Origin: Pollenia angustigena
Lineage: Eukaryota > Arthropoda > Insecta > Diptera > Polleniidae
Assembly: GCA_930367215.1 (NCBI GenBank)
Contig: OV884060.1
Coordinates: 95,504,151-95,568,150 of the forward strand
Direction: 5' to 3'
DNA length: 64,000 nt
In this document: piece after piece, positions 23,334-34,944 of the stretch
How positions within the stretch are numbered: the stretch's first letter is position 1
Layout of the letters: each line of letters begins with the position of its first letter
Program-made: the position numbers and the translations under genes
Notes under the pieces: model-generated
Database searches by the model: none
What the model was told of the DNA's origin: nothing
Seen by the model: only the letters and a program-made list of their open reading frames with translations

Positions 23334-24898
23334 TATTAAATTATTTAAGCTTAAGGTCACTTTTTAAAAAAATTAATTAAAATGTTATTATTCGATATTT
23401 CGATTTTCGTTGGAAATCTTCTTCAGGAAATTTTTTTTTTTTTTTTTTTTAATAAAATAAAATTTGACAATAAATGGAAATATAAAATATGGAAAAATAA
23501 ATTTTAAAATTTCAAAAAACAAAATTATCATAATAAATTTAAAATTCCATTCTACAAACTTTAAACAAAAAGACAAACAAACAAAAAAGGAAAACAAAAT
23601 TTTAAATTTATTCAAAGCCAAAAACCTATTTTAATGTCCCTTTCCGTCAATAATAAGCTATGCCATCTGAAATTTATTTTATAAACAATCAAGGACAAAT
23701 ACCTATTTATAATTATCCCTTACATCAACCTATTTATTTTTATTCAATAAATGTCTATAAATTTGAGCTAAGCCCTCAGTATCTTTTTTAAAATTAATCC
23801 TTTTTGTCAAATGGAACATTATTTATCTGCAACATTTCTAACATATATCTTCGTTTCTTAAACTTTCCGTATTCAAAATTGATGTGTTTTCAATATCAGG
23901 ATACAATGAATCTTATAAACTAAATTCGACCTATCTGACTTTAGTAATCTATCCTTAGTTTTTGTGAATAATCTCCCTACATTATTAATCACCTTATATG
24001 CCATTCTGTATTTCCCTTTATCATATATATTCGAGTTTTCTAATCTTTCTGAAAACCCAGGTACATAAGTTAATGACTTATAAATACGTAGTGCCGAAAT
24101 CTCATCAATATTACGAGATCTATCTATATTGTATTGTCTTATTAATTTGCAAATCAATTTGTTGGGAAAACTATTATTCTTCAAAATATTCCCAATAATT
24201 TCCTTATTTTTCATATGAAATCTATTGTCACTAATTGTTAATATCCTATCTATTAGATTCCTAGCTGTGTTAATGATAATTCTCTTCGGGTGTTTAGAAT
24301 AATAATTTAAAATTCTACCTGATGAGGTTGGTTTTTGATACCAATCTACCAATAATTTACTTCCTTTCCTAATCACCAATGTGTCCAAATATGGAATTGA
24401 AAAATTCAATTCCCTTTCAATAGTGAACTTAATATTCTGATTCTCATTAACTATAACAAACAATCATCTACATATTTCGTTATTATCTTTGGTTTAATTG
24501 TCAATTTTCCTAAACATGTATCTAATAATTTCTCCATAACAATATCAGCAACTATTGGAGATGCTGGAGAACCCATAGGTAGCCCTTTTTTTGTGCATAT
24601 ATTTTCTTATCAAATTGAAAATATCTATTATCTACAATACAGAATTTTATAATTCTCAAAAATAAATCCTTATTAATATTTGTTAACCCTGAAATTTTAT
24701 ACCAATTTTCCTCAATAATTCTAATTGCCAAGTCCACTGGAATACTAGGAAATAATGAAACAACATCAAGTGATATTAATTTCTCATTATCCTGAATTGT
24801 TAAATTTTTCAACTTTTGTTTAAATTGTATAGAATAAAAACATTTTAATTCATTTTTTAAAAAAGTGACCTTAAGCTTAAATAATTTAATAAAATATA
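23334..24898 (-). mobile_element. Penelope-like element fragment with inverted ends
   Basis: The segment begins with AAATTATTTAAGCTTAAGGTCAC and ends with the reverse complement (GTGACCTTAAGCTTAAATAA), about 40 bp each. Between them are Penelope-like coding remnants on the minus strand and a 3' region containing CGATATTTCGATTTTCG, with a poly-T run at 23430-23452. An inverted duplication of an end is common for Penelope-like insertions. Confidence 0.65.
23873..24812 (-). pseudogene. Penelope-like reverse transcriptase, broken
   Basis: 24812-24552 holds the motif A region (LISLDVVSLFPSIPVDLAIR). After a frameshift around the GLPMGSPASP motif, 24463-23873 continues with ELNFSIPYLDTLVIRKGSKL and YYSKHPKRIIINTARNL. 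The YVDD motif lies in the gap, in broken frame. The reading frame runs into the start of the GIY-YIG domain (LVYKIHC) and then jumps to C-terminal sequence, so the endonuclease core has been deleted. It is a relative, not a copy, of the better-preserved 56466-58583 element. Confidence 0.8.
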
Positions 24899-25487
24899 AA
24901 ATTTAAAAAAGCATTAAATACAAAAATTAAGCCATATTCTAGCCATTAACAATGATATACGATACGATGAAATTGGACTTTAAATGACGATGCTACATAT
25001 ATATATAGCAAAACAAGCTGTAATTTAGGGCGTGACAAACCGATTTTTTTAAAGTGCGTCAAACTTAATAAATATACCTTTTATTCTAGGGCGTGACTGA
25101 TGAAAATTTTTTGGGTTGTATTGGCTTCTGCCTGGTTTTATGTAATATGTATGTGAAAAAGAAAAAAAGGCGCTTAATTTGGAGGCGTGTTATAAAAGTG
25201 AACAAATTAAAAGCTATACATACTAAGTTTTTTTTTGGCATTTGGAGGAAGGGTCCGAGATATCATAAGTGGCGCCCATAGTCATAAAAGGCAAAAATGA
25301 AGCCACTGTCAAGCCATGAACAACGATATCCGATATGATGAGATCGGACTTTAAATGGCAGCGCTACATATAAAAAACCAAAAGTGCTGAATTTTGGGGC
25401 GTGGCAAAAAAAAAAGTTTTTGACATATCTTTTATTTTAGGGGGTGACTGGCACAACTTTTTTTTTATATGGAGGTCGACCCGATCT

Positions 25488-26231
25488 AATGTATATATTA
25501 AGGATATGAATATATCAGGAGTTTTAAAATAAAAGTGATGATTTAATACTCATGGTAAGTCTCCTCACAAAAATCAAGTGAATCCCGATTTCCCGAATTG
25601 ACGTAAGCTTACCGTGATTATTAGCTCGCTTTCCTAGTCGTTTCTAAACGTTTATTCTGTAGTGCAACACTAAATCACAAATTATTTTTATTTTTAGACA
25701 GAGATCTCTTGGCGTTTTTTTCACTAATGTGTCTTGAACGAGAAAGATTAGTTTTAGCGGATGTAGACATGTTGCCTCTCATGTCTAATAGTACTATTTT
25801 TTGCAACCATGTACATAGATATTATTTATCTTAAATATTGGTAGGAGTGTGTGTTATTAACTCCTAGTGGATGTTAAGATAAGTTTTTTTTTTAATAAGA
25901 AGAAGTGTTGTTTACTTTTAATTGTTATTTTCAAACGGTGTGTAAATTTATTATTATAATTGTCTAAAGAACAAAATTACGTTTAAACGTTAAAATTAAA
26001 AAAAAAGAATATACGTATGTACACAAATGGAAACAAGTAAAATTTTACAAAAAAACTGGGCAAAAAATAAAACGATCCCTGGATACACTGCCTATGTGAT
26101 TTCGTCCGTCCGTGAAGGTATGTAAACCATTTTAGGTAAACAAAAAGTTTCCTGAATCAGCATAATTTTAACTAAATATGGCCGTCACAACCTGACACTG
26201 TAAATGCTGTATACTGTTTACTCTCTTTCTA
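25488..26231. other. intergenic, no gene recognised
   Basis: AT-rich spacer between the inverted-repeat element and the gypsy fragment. No repeats or coding motifs are supported. Confidence 0.5.
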
Positions 26232-27303
26232 TTATTTAATTTGCCAGAACGCATATTTGAGGTCCACACTGCTTATAAAGTGTGTCTCATCTATTCTACT
26301 AATTATTAAATTTATATTTTGAAGGGGATACGCATCTTTTATTGTCAATTTATTCAATTTTCTAGCATCCAAAAATAAACGATTTTTCCCAGGCTTCCTG
26401 ACTACAGTAGTTCTATTGCTCCAAGGACTATTGCTAATTTCTATTACATTAAGTCTAAGCATGTTGTCAATTTCCTCATATGTTATATTTTGAAGGCACT
26501 GCTCCCTCTACTAATTCTATCTTATGTTCCTCTAACGTTGTCATTCCCAATCCCTTTTCCTCAAATGTATCAAACCTTCTTACTACGGATTCCAAACTTT
26601 GCTGTTGCTCAGCAGTCAGTTTATGCGGTCTCAATTTGTACTCCATTATCGACTCGCTGCTGTCTGGTTCTGTATTAGCTAATTCTACCAAATATTCTCC
26701 AAAAATCTATCCCTAAATACAGATTTTGCTCCAAATCCGGACAAAGGTACAATACCATTTCCTGCTCTTGTGCTTCATATTTAACGGACAATTTCACCTT
26801 TCCTAATAGTCTAAGTTGCTGACCACTAGCAGTCCTTAGATTGGTCAACAATGGGTTAAACTGGATATTTAATTTTTCCCAAATCTCCCTACATCCGTTT
26901 CCTAAAATACTAACAGATGCTCCTGAATCCAGTAATCCCCTCAGCGCTAGTCCATAAACCCGCACTGTTAAAAAACCCCTCGTGTCTGGCTTACCCCCAT
27001 CAGCCAGAAACAACTATTTCCTGTTCACTACAGGGTTCTCCCCTGATGCCCCCACGCCACGTTTTTCTGACTACAGTACGGGCATTTTGGCGTTGTGACG
27101 TTTGGTTTTCCGCATTTTTAACAAAATAACGCTCGTTGCTTAACTGGACATTCCATAAATACATGACCATCAACTTTACAACTCCAGCAGATTACCGATT
27201 GTTTTTGTTGTTGTGTAAACTGTAAAGCATTAACGTCAACCATTTCATTCACGTATCCAGAGCCCTTTGGCGGAGAGTATATGTATATTGGGGCTTCAAT
27301 CAC
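26232..27303 (-). pseudogene. Ty3/gypsy gag-pol fragment (knuckle, protease, RT start)
   Basis: In minus-strand order: a CCHC-type zinc knuckle (CWSCKVDGHVFMEC, 27303-27118), an aspartic protease (GLLDSGASVSILG, 27013-26675, with YLGIDFW near its end), a linker, and the beginning of reverse transcriptase (26462-26232: NRTTVVRKPGKNRLFLDARK, then SSVDLKYAFWQIK). Each block is separated from the next by a frameshift or stop. The RT stops just after the first catalytic aspartate, so the fragment is truncated. No LTR was recognised beside it. It is a different lineage from the 41575-47670 element. Confidence 0.8.
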
Positions 27304-28639
27304 AACTTGAATTTTAAGTCGTTAAAAGGTCAACTTCCTATAGGTTTAGTATGGGGGAAAGTAATAAAAGCCATTAAAGGTCATTGTTGATTTTTTAAGT
27401 CGTTAAAAAGGTCATAAATTTTAAAAACAGCCATAAAAATGTCAATTAAAATGTCATAAATTAAAAAAAAGCTATAAAACTGAGGAAAAAAAAATTATGA
27501 ACACGTGTTAAAGTAGGTCAAATTTTTTTAAATAATTTAAAAACAAAGTCGTAAAAAAGTCGTTAAATTTTATAGGATAGCAATTAAACTGAGATTTAGA
27601 AAAATGTTGGGGGAGCAATGCACAAGTGTTGGGTGCATTGTTGAAGCCTTTCCTTTGTTGTGATCGATAGACGGACTTACTGTGTAGTACACTTGAGAAA
27701 TATGTTATTTAGTTTTTGTGGATATGTATGCATGTAGATCAATAGGCAGACAGACATACTGTGTACTTGTAGATGCACTTGATTTGGAAATATTTGATGT
27801 GAAATTTTTTTTTTCAAAGCGCTGATATTAAAACTAATAATATATGGGGTGTGAGATGATTAGGGTATTGTATTGGAGTGTGTCTTGAACATGGACAGAA
27901 TCATGGAGAGGGGAAATTCATGAGCAAGTGTAAAAGTAGGTCAAATTTTTTAAAACATTTTAAAGTAATGAAAAAGTCGTTAAATTTTATAGGATAGCAA
28001 TAAAGCTGAGAGTTTAATAGAAAGAGCAATGAACTATTCTTTTGCTGAAAGACAGACAGACAGATCTTGAGGAAGAAATTCTAACTGTGGGTCAAGTTTC
28101 TGTGAGAGGAAAAACAAATGTAGGTCATGTTAAAAAAAAGAAATACGAAGAATTTACGTGTATACATAAAAAACCATGTCAATAATGCTATCAGAATGAT
28201 GTTTTGCTTGTTTGGGTGATCGACTGTATAGGAAAAAAAAAAATTTGGATGGACAGATACACAGACGGACAGACAGAGGTGTGGTGGGTAAAAATTTCAT
28301 TTTATTTTATAATGGGTGTGGTGGGTAAAATTAAAAAAAAAACATTATCGATAATTTTTATGAATTAGAGCAAATAACATATGTTTAAACTATGTGTAGC
28401 CAAAAATTGTTTTCTATAAATTGTGAATTTATTGAGTTATTTATTAAATTTCATTACAAATTATCAAACGATGAATATTAACGCGGAATCAATTGCTTCA
28501 TTCAATAAATTAAATATGAAACATATTTTAAGTGTAAAAAATATTATTTTATTTCTTCATTATTTATTTATTGAATCTTCATATATTAAATATGAACTAA
28601 CAATAATTAATCAAATCTTAACCTAATATAATTTTTTGT
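27304..28639. other. low-complexity region with diverged direct repeats
   Basis: No gene is supported. Sequence around GTCGTTAAATTTTATAGGATAGC occurs twice (about 27548 and 27973), and CAGACAGACA/GACGGACAGACAG motifs recur. A 67-codon open frame at 28423-28626 is AT-driven and has no recognisable domain. Confidence 0.45.
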
Positions 28640-29789
28640 CCTGCCAGTGCCAGACAAAAATTTTCTTCATCGCGGGTTCTGTTCACTTTTATAGGTGTTT
28701 ATCGCTCATCTAATTGGATAAGTGCTGCAGTGTCTCTTCTTCTTAAGCGAGTGTGGCCGCTATCATTTAAAATATTTCGTGGTAGTGGGTTCGGGTGCAA
28801 TTCGAGCCTTTTTAAGTATTTTACGACATATTTCGTAATCATAGTTTTAACTAATGGAACATTAAGATCCTTGTGAATATTTGAGTTTTTAACATACCAA
28901 GGGGCAGCTGTGATTATTCGAAGTAGTTTATTTTGGCGCCTTTGAACTTTTTCGATATTAAAGGCCGAGGCAGTGCCCCATAACTGAATACCATAGCACC
29001 AGATTGGCTTTAAGATGGAGTTGTAAAGAAGAAGTTTGCAGTCGAGACTAAGGACAGAGTTTCTTCCAATAAGCCAATGAATTTGGATGGCTTTTAGTTT
29101 CATTTGAGTTAATTTTGCCTGTATATGGCTTTTCCACGTTAAACGGCGATCTAGATGAATACCGAGGTATTTTACATGCGAATTTTAAGGTATTATTTGA
29201 TTATTGATTTAAATAGGGGGGGCATGATTCCCGACGCAAGGTGAATGTTATATGTACGCATTTTTGCTCATTGACCTCTATCCTCCATTGCTTTAACCAA
29301 AGTTCGAGTTGAAATATATGATCCTGTAGGTATCGAGATGCTTCTTGACGGTTTTCGTGCACGCTCAAAAAAGCTGTATCATCAGCAAATGTTGAAGTTT
29401 GTGTGTAGTTGTTTGTTGGCATATCCGAGGTATATATAAAGTATAAAAGTGGGCCCAGGATGCTTCCCTGAGGGACTCCAGCGTCAATTTGCTGAGGAGA
29501 GCTTAAATAATCACCTTCTTAAATAATAAATTTTCGACCGACTAAATAGCTTTCTAACAGCTTGTGTGTGTTAACTGGTAAGTTGAGCTTCAATTTATGT
29601 AATAAGCCTTCATGCCAGACTTTATCAAAAGCTTGAGAAACATCGATGAAGAGAGCGGAACAATATTTTTTCTTCAAATGCTTTTCTTATTGCGTTTACT
29701 ATACGATGGGTTTGCTCTATTTTTCTGTGTTCTCTTCTAAAGCCGAATTGGTGGTTAGGAATACATCTGTTTGCATTTAAAATTGGGGT

Positions 29790-30555
29790 TGTAATGGGAC
29801 GATTTACGCCTCCACTAAATAAATCAATTACTACAATTGAATAGGATCGGGCAAGGCGAAACGCCAGTGACCTGTCTCAATTTAATTGTAACAATTGAAG
29901 TATTTTTATTGCTGGTAGCCTCAACAGTCCAGTGATGGTCTTTTTGTGGCTTACTGCAATATGGTTTCCCTATGATTGGCTTTAAAAATAAAACACCCGT
30001 GGTTGTGTTGTTTGACGTTTAATTGCCATCCATAGAATGAATAAAATTATTACAATCAGTAGCTTATTTGAATTTTTGAAAAGAAAACAGTCGTCTAGTA
30101 TACAACAAAAACGAAATTGAGAGTGATATTCAATATAATTATAGTATATGTAGATATGTATGTACAATGCAATTTTGTAAGTGAGAATGAGAATAATACA
30201 ATATAAATAAAAATGAGAGTAAGCTCCAATATAATTACATGTATGAGATATGTATGTTCATTGTAATTTGTAAGTGAGAATGATAATTATACACAATATA
30301 TGTAGATAAAAAATGAGAGAAATTTCAATATAATTATATGTAGATATGTATGTACAATGCAATTTGTAAGTAATAATGAGATAAAAAGAAACACACATAC
30401 TAACTGTGATATATTAAAGAATTATAGTCGATGATTATTAATTATTATCAGGGTTCGGAAAAAATGAATATATGGTAACAAATTAATAAGTTGTTAATAA
30501 TAAAAAATAAGAATGTTCATAAATAATAACTAATTAATATCATTACTCCGTTACA
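29790..30555. mobile_element. solo LTR inside the LINE, GGGT target duplication
   Basis: The segment starts TGTAATGGGACG and ends ACTCCGTTACA, with short inverted TGTAA/TTACA termini. GGGT flanks it on both sides (29786-29789 and 30556-30559). Removing it rejoins the LINE reading. A 4-bp duplication and TG...CA ends identify it as an LTR left after recombination, about 766 bp. The family is not known. Confidence 0.8.
30119..30385. repeat. ~100-bp tandem repeat within the solo LTR
   Basis: Three diverged copies carry TCAATATAATTATA or TCCAATATAATTACA, then AGATATGTATGTACAATGCA, then TTTGTAAGTGAGAATGA. The unit is about 100 bp. Confidence 0.7.
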
Positions 30556-30849
30556 GGGTTAATTTTGACGCTAACAGCTTCTCAAACAGCTTCGATATAT
30601 TAGAAAGTAAGCTTATAGGCCTATATGACTCAACTTTTGTGTGATCCTTTCCAGGTTTAGGTATCATGGTGACTAAGGAGACCTTCCACTTTTGAGGATA
30701 GTATTCAAGGCGTAAAATAGCATTAAAAATTAAAAGAATAATTTTCTTTGCTATGCTGGGTAGCTCCAAAAGCATTTTGTTGCTGATCTTATCAAAACCA
30801 GAAGCCTTCTTGGGGTTTAAATCACAAATAGCTTTTTCGATGTAAAAAT

Positions 30850-31131
30850 ATGGTAGATGGAAAGGACTATCCTATTACAGGAGCTGAACGGGAAACTACA
30901 AAATATGGAGATGTTATAGTCTTGGAATTGGATGGAGCTATGCTTTATCTTCCTAAAAGGTTTAATGCCTTGACTGAAAACGATGTTGGGTACCTATCAA
31001 CTGGTTCATATATCATTTCAAAGATTCCTTTAGATGAAGAAAAGGATACCATTAATTATAAGCTGGAAATTAAGACGGCTGCTCCTACGAAAGGATATTA
31101 CCCTTATACTCATTTTAATACTTTTAAATAA
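30850..31131 (+). CDS. small ORF of the type found in Polinton-like contexts, function unknown
   Basis: The 93-residue open frame contains ERETTKYGDVIVLELD and MLYLPKRFNAL. I recall similar small proteins (a KYG...V.L motif followed by LPKR) as recurrent uncharacterised ORFs in insect genomes and virus-like elements, possibly small nucleic-acid-binding folds; this is recollection and inference. The frame is intact. In-frame ATGs are at 30850 and a few codons upstream. It sits directly beside the truncated LINE and upstream of the Polinton-2 genes, on the same strand as the ATPase and integrase. Confidence 0.45.
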   Translation: MVDGKDYPITGAERETTKYGDVIVLELDGAMLYLPKRFNALTENDVGYLSTGSYIISKIPLDEEKDTINYKLEIKTAAPTKGYYPYTHFNTFK

Positions 31132-31279
31132 AATGATTTTGCAATAAAAAAAATTAGTAAACAATAAATTATTATAAATTCTTGTGTTTTTCTTCTTTTT
31201 TTATTAGTATACAGATATGTATAAGTATATATAATATAGAATAATTAATATTTCTATAATTTGTAAATGAAATCTTATT

Positions 31280-31561
31280 GTGGAAAGATGGAGGTTATTG
31301 AAGCTTTTCTACAAGAATTCGGAAGTGTTATCTTTGAAGAACATATGGAATTATTATGTGCATTCAAAAGATAATATACAGATTTTAATGTATATAGTAT
31401 ACCTTGCTCTCACGAAAGTACAAGTGGAGATGTCGTGGGTTTGTGTGGATGTTACTTTTTTCTTTAAGAGAAAGAAGGAGGTTATGAGAATTATCGAAAA
31501 CAATAAAAAAATATTAAAACATCTTAAATGTCTAAATTTATGTGCAAGAAAAACCAAATAA
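31280..31561 (+). other. short ORF of uncertain reality
   Basis: A 93-codon frame, lysine-rich at the C-terminus (FFFKRKKEVM, then NNKKILKHLK). No domain is recognised. Another frame over the first third (starting at the ATG at 31288) is also open for about 27 codons, so a frameshifted gene is possible. It may be a Polinton accessory gene or chance. Confidence 0.2.
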
Positions 31562-31574
31562 TGAATTTGATTAA

Positions 31575-31858
31575 ACTTTTTTTATTTTTATAAACATTTT
31601 TTTCATTTTTCGAATTTATTCTATGAGTTAAATTTCAGTTATGTATTTTGTAAAGCTTATTTGTAATAGTTCTATTCCTTTAATTTTTCAGAAATGACTT
31701 TATACACTACCAGACTATTATATTGTATTTTCTTTTTAAAAAAGCTTTACAAAATACATAACTGAAATTTAACTCATAGAATAAATTCGAAAAATAAAAA
31801 AAAATGTTTATAATAATATAAAGTAACCTTCACAAGGAAATAATTCCCAATTTCTTAT
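31575..31858. repeat. repeat copies flanking the Transib element (left side)
   Basis: 31575-31713 is an inverted copy, and 31737-31858 a direct copy, of sequence at 35737-35895. Landmarks are GTATAAAGTCATTTCTGAAA, CATAACTGAAATTTAACTCA and AACCTTCACAAGGAAATAA. The arrangement looks like a duplicated non-coding part of Polinton-2 that existed before the Transib insertion. Confidence 0.75.
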
Positions 31859-31974
31859 TGTTAAAATAGTTGAGTTGAATACATTCAATTTATAAAGTAA
31901 CACTATCCAGTGAGACACAAGGAATGCTGACGAAGGCCGTAGCGGGCCAGAAAATGCATTACATTCTGCTGGTG

Positions 31975-32010
31975 CACATAGGGGTTTTTTGCCAATCTAG
32001 CCGGACATTA
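31975..32010. repeat. Transib left TIR
   Basis: Thirty-six bases starting CACATAGGGG, perfectly matched by the right TIR, preceded by TGGTG. Confidence 0.93.
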
Positions 32011-32907
32011 AGCAAAAAATTTTTTTTAAGAAATGGAAAAATTTAAGTACGCAGCTCGACAGACAACAAAGTTCTGCATCGTATAGTGAATTTTCAAGTC
32101 TTTTGCTTGAGATTTGTGGTTTTGGGACACTGTTAAAACCAGGAAAGTTGATTAAATTGCATGCGTGTTCATTGACTTTTTACGGTTTTGGGAGGTTTAC
32201 AATATATTTTTTTGTAGATAAATGAATAAAGATTTTACATTGAATTTTTTTTTCTGTGAAAGACTATATAAACAGCTAATTATGAAAATTTTTAGAAAAA
32301 TTTTATTTGAATTTTTTATGATAAAAAAATTAGTACGAAATTAAAAAAAACGATTTTTTTGTTCACTTTTTTGTAAAAAAAAAAGTTTAAAAGGTTTTTG
32401 AAGGTGAGTTCCGCTGAGTTCTTAAAAATTTTGTACATCACGATAAAATTTGAAATCTCTACTTTTAAATTCAAAAAAAAAAACGTTGCGCGTTGTTGCG
32501 CCATTTTTTTTTATGATTTTTTGAAAATTTCACCTTTTTTCTGTTTTTGCTCATCTTGCATAGGTACATATGATAGAAACCCTTTCGTCAGTCATAAAAT
32601 GTTTTGGTTGTACGTAGATGGTTTTTATTTAAATTATTACATATAAGCCTAATATTACCTGTGTAAAAAAAGGGATGTGCGAAACAGTAAGTAACGGGTT
32701 TTAACCACCTGTGCGGCCGCTAAAGGACGTTATTTAATAGAGCAAAATAAATGTACCTGTTTTGCATAACTTTTAAAATCATTAACAACAAAAATAATAT
32801 ATAATAAAAAATCAAATCTGGGCTCTAGGTACTTAGTTTTTTTAAATATATATTGTGGTTTTTGCATAAAATTGTTATCAGAACCATTTTGAAGCTTCGA
32901 GAGTAAA

Positions 32908-34944
32908 ATGGAAAAAGTGTATACGAATTTAGAGTTATTCCAAATTATACAAGAATGTAGTTCTAAACTCGTTGAAGAGAAATTACAATTTTTAGTTAGA
33001 AAATTGTGCGAAATTTCAAAATGTCAGGGAGATAGTGACATATCAGTAGTAAATCAATGCTTAAAGAAATTCAAATATTTTTTTAAAATATTTTGGCATT
33101 CAGCACAAAGAAAAAAGGATCGATTTGTAAGCATGCATGCCAAATGGCTGGAAGGAACAGTGACAATACCTTTTTTTGGGAGTTCGTCTTCAAAACGACT
33201 ACAAAAGCCGTTTGTTGAATTGACCGAAAGAAGTAAGAGAAGAAAAACTGAAATCTTGCGAACTCAAACCGATGCTGATTTATTGATGCACGCTACCCAA
33301 ACACAACTACAAACGTCTGGAAAAAAAGATGCCTCAGGTCTGCTTAAAGAAATTGTGTCTTCTCCGGCAAGAGCTACAAAAATAAAAAAAGCATACAAAG
33401 CTGCACAAGAGGATAAAGTAAAACAGCTAACCCCTCTAAAGGCTCTTTCTATATTTGTAGAAGCTGATCTTTCTCGAAAACAATATGAAATAATCCGAAG
33501 TGCCGCTAAGAAGGTTTATCCTAGCTACAAAATTCTGCAGAGAGAGAAAAGTGAATGCTATCCTCCAAAAGAATCATTTGAAGTAACGGAAACATGTGCT
33601 CAAATAAATCTTCAGGATTTGCTTAATCATACTGCAAGTAGATTACTTACATATTTAAAAGATGTTTTATGTGATTCACAAATAGAAGAATGCAACTCCC
33701 TCGAACTAATAAGCAAATGGGGCTGCGATGGATCACACCAGGCACAATTTAAGCAAAAGATGAAAAATGATGCTTCTGATTCTCATATTTTTCAGAGTAG
33801 TTTCGTACCGCTTCGACTAATATATGGTGCAAAAAAGGAGAAAATATTATGGCAAAATCCAACTCCTTCATCACCGCGATATTGTAGACCTATTCGCATC
33901 AGATTTGTTAAAGAAACTGTAGATGTAATCCAAGAAGAAATTAATTATGTACAAGATGCCATTACTACATTACAAAACACTAATTTTTTAATGCAAGGAA
34001 AGTTATATTCCATAAAACATACAATGGTATTTACAATGATAGATGCAAAAGTATGTAATGCCGCAACACAAACTACGTCCACAATGAAGTGCTATATTTG
34101 TGGGGCTACTTCAAAAGAATTTAACAATTTGAAAATCAAAAGGGATATAGACGTAGATGCACTTTCTTTCGGATTATCTACTTTGCACGCCAGAATTCGT
34201 CTATTTGAGAGCATATTACACCTATCGTATAAACTCACAGTAAAAAAGTGGCAATTAAGATCGGATGAGGACAAAACTATTGTTAATGAGAGGAAAAAAA
34301 CTATCCAAGAAAAATTTAGAAGTGAATTAGGGCTAATAGTGGATGTACCGAAGACTGGATTTGGAAACAGCAACGATGGTAACACCAGCAGACGATTTTT
34401 TTCCAATCCTGAATTAGCTGCAGAAATAACTGGAATTGCATTGGATTTCATCTACCGGATCAAAGTTATTATTGAAGTAATTACAAGTGGTCACAAAATC
34501 CATTTGCACGAGTTTGCCAATTATTGCTTAGACACTGCAAAACTTTACGTTACTCTATATCCCTGGCATCCTATGACACCTACAATGCACAAGATTTTAG
34601 TACATGGCGCAACTGTAATGAGTGAGGCATTGTTGCCTATCGGGCTATTATCAGAAGAAGCGTCTGAGGCACGAAATAAACATTTTCGGCTTTACAGGCA
34701 GAATTTTGCTAGAAAGTTTTCGAGGGTTCAGTGTAACAAAGATGTTATAAATAGACTTTTGCTCAGTTCTGACCCACTGATTACTAGTATAAGACCAACT
34801 CCAAAAAAAAAGTCACTACCCTTTACGAAAGAAGCAATTTCTTTTATGCTTCCACCTGTACTTGGCTCTGAAGAGAATTCAGATTCAGAAGAGGATTTTG
34901 AAGAAGCAGACGAAGAAGAACCATGGCACTCATCATCATCTTAG
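32908..34944 (+). CDS. Transib transposase, RAG1-like, 678 aa, intact
   Basis: This is a cut-and-paste DDE transposase of the Transib family, homologous to the RAG1 core that makes hairpin breaks in V(D)J recombination. Likely catalytic residues are D274 (KWGCDGSHQ, matching RAG1 D600), D379 (FTMIDAKVCN, matching D708) and E587 (SEEASEARNKHFRLYRQ, matching E962 in NESGNKLFRRFRK). The zinc site of RAG1 is also recognisable: C395/C398 (KCYICGA) and H561/H566 (HKILVHG). The frame is open from ATG 32908 to TAG 34944 with no internal stop, at a normal length for the family. The N-terminal ~230 residues are lysine-rich; the C-terminus is very acidic (EENSDSEEDFEEADEEE). No intron is needed and there is no RAG2-like partner gene, as expected for Transib. 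Confidence 0.93.
   Translation: MEKVYTNLELFQIIQECSSKLVEEKLQFLVRKLCEISKCQGDSDISVVNQCLKKFKYFFKIFWHSAQRKKDRFVSMHAKWLEGTVTIPFFGSSSSKRLQKPFVELTERSKRRKTEILRTQTDADLLMHATQTQLQTSGKKDASGLLKEIVSSPARATKIKKAYKAAQEDKVKQLTPLKALSIFVEADLSRKQYEIIRSAAKKVYPSYKILQREKSECYPPKESFEVTETCAQINLQDLLNHTASRLLTYLKDVLCDSQIEECNSLELISKWGCDGSHQAQFKQKMKNDASDSHIFQSSFVPLRLIYGAKKEKILWQNPTPSSPRYCRPIRIRFVKETVDVIQEEINYVQDAITTLQNTNFLMQGKLYSIKHTMVFTMIDAKVCNAATQTTSTMKCYICGATSKEFNNLKIKRDIDVDALSFGLSTLHARIRLFESILHLSYKLTVKKWQLRSDEDKTIVNERKKTIQEKFRSELGLIVDVPKTGFGNSNDGNTSRRFFSNPELAAEITGIALDFIYRIKVIIEVITSGHKIHLHEFANYCLDTAKLYVTLYPWHPMTPTMHKILVHGATVMSEALLPIGLLSEEASEARNKHFRLYRQNFARKFSRVQCNKDVINRLLLSSDPLITSIRPTPKKKSLPFTKEAISFMLPPVLGSEENSDSEEDFEEADEEEPWHSSSS

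Larger units (their letters stand above)
18354..25487. mobile_element. long inverted-repeat (foldback-like) element hosting later insertions
   Basis: The left arm (18354 to ~19000) starts GGATCGAAAAAAAAGTTGTG. The right arm (~24905-25487) is its reverse complement over ~580 bp with scattered differences; shared landmarks are TGTAGCGCTGCCATTTAAAG and ATTACAGCT near TTTGCTATATATA. Each arm contains two diverged copies of a subrepeat built around CACGCCC and TGTAGCRYYGYCA. The space between the arms is occupied by a hAT-like element (19202-22718), spacer with further partial arm copies (~23030-23290) and a Penelope-like fragment. No transposase of its own is visible. Confidence 0.6.
28640..30842 (-). 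pseudogene. Jockey-like LINE reverse transcriptase fragment
   Basis: The minus strand encodes the RT of a non-LTR retrotransposon of the Jockey type. KPGKDHTKVESYRPISLLSN is at 30775-30551. GVPQGSILGPLLY is encoded around 29440-29490. TSTFADDTAFLS (the YxDD-equivalent motif) is in 29422-29201. The C-terminal region 29103-28699 contains WCYGIQLWGTAS and RRQNKLLRIITAAPWYVKN. A solo LTR (29790-30555) splits it and several stops and frameshifts are present. The 5' end is missing beyond about 30842. No endonuclease or ORF1 is present. Confidence 0.85.

Noticed and set aside
34092..34451. 119-codon minus-strand frame as a possible RAG2-like partner
   Set aside because: It is antisense to the Transib transposase. 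No kelch repeats are present, and Transib elements do not need RAG2.
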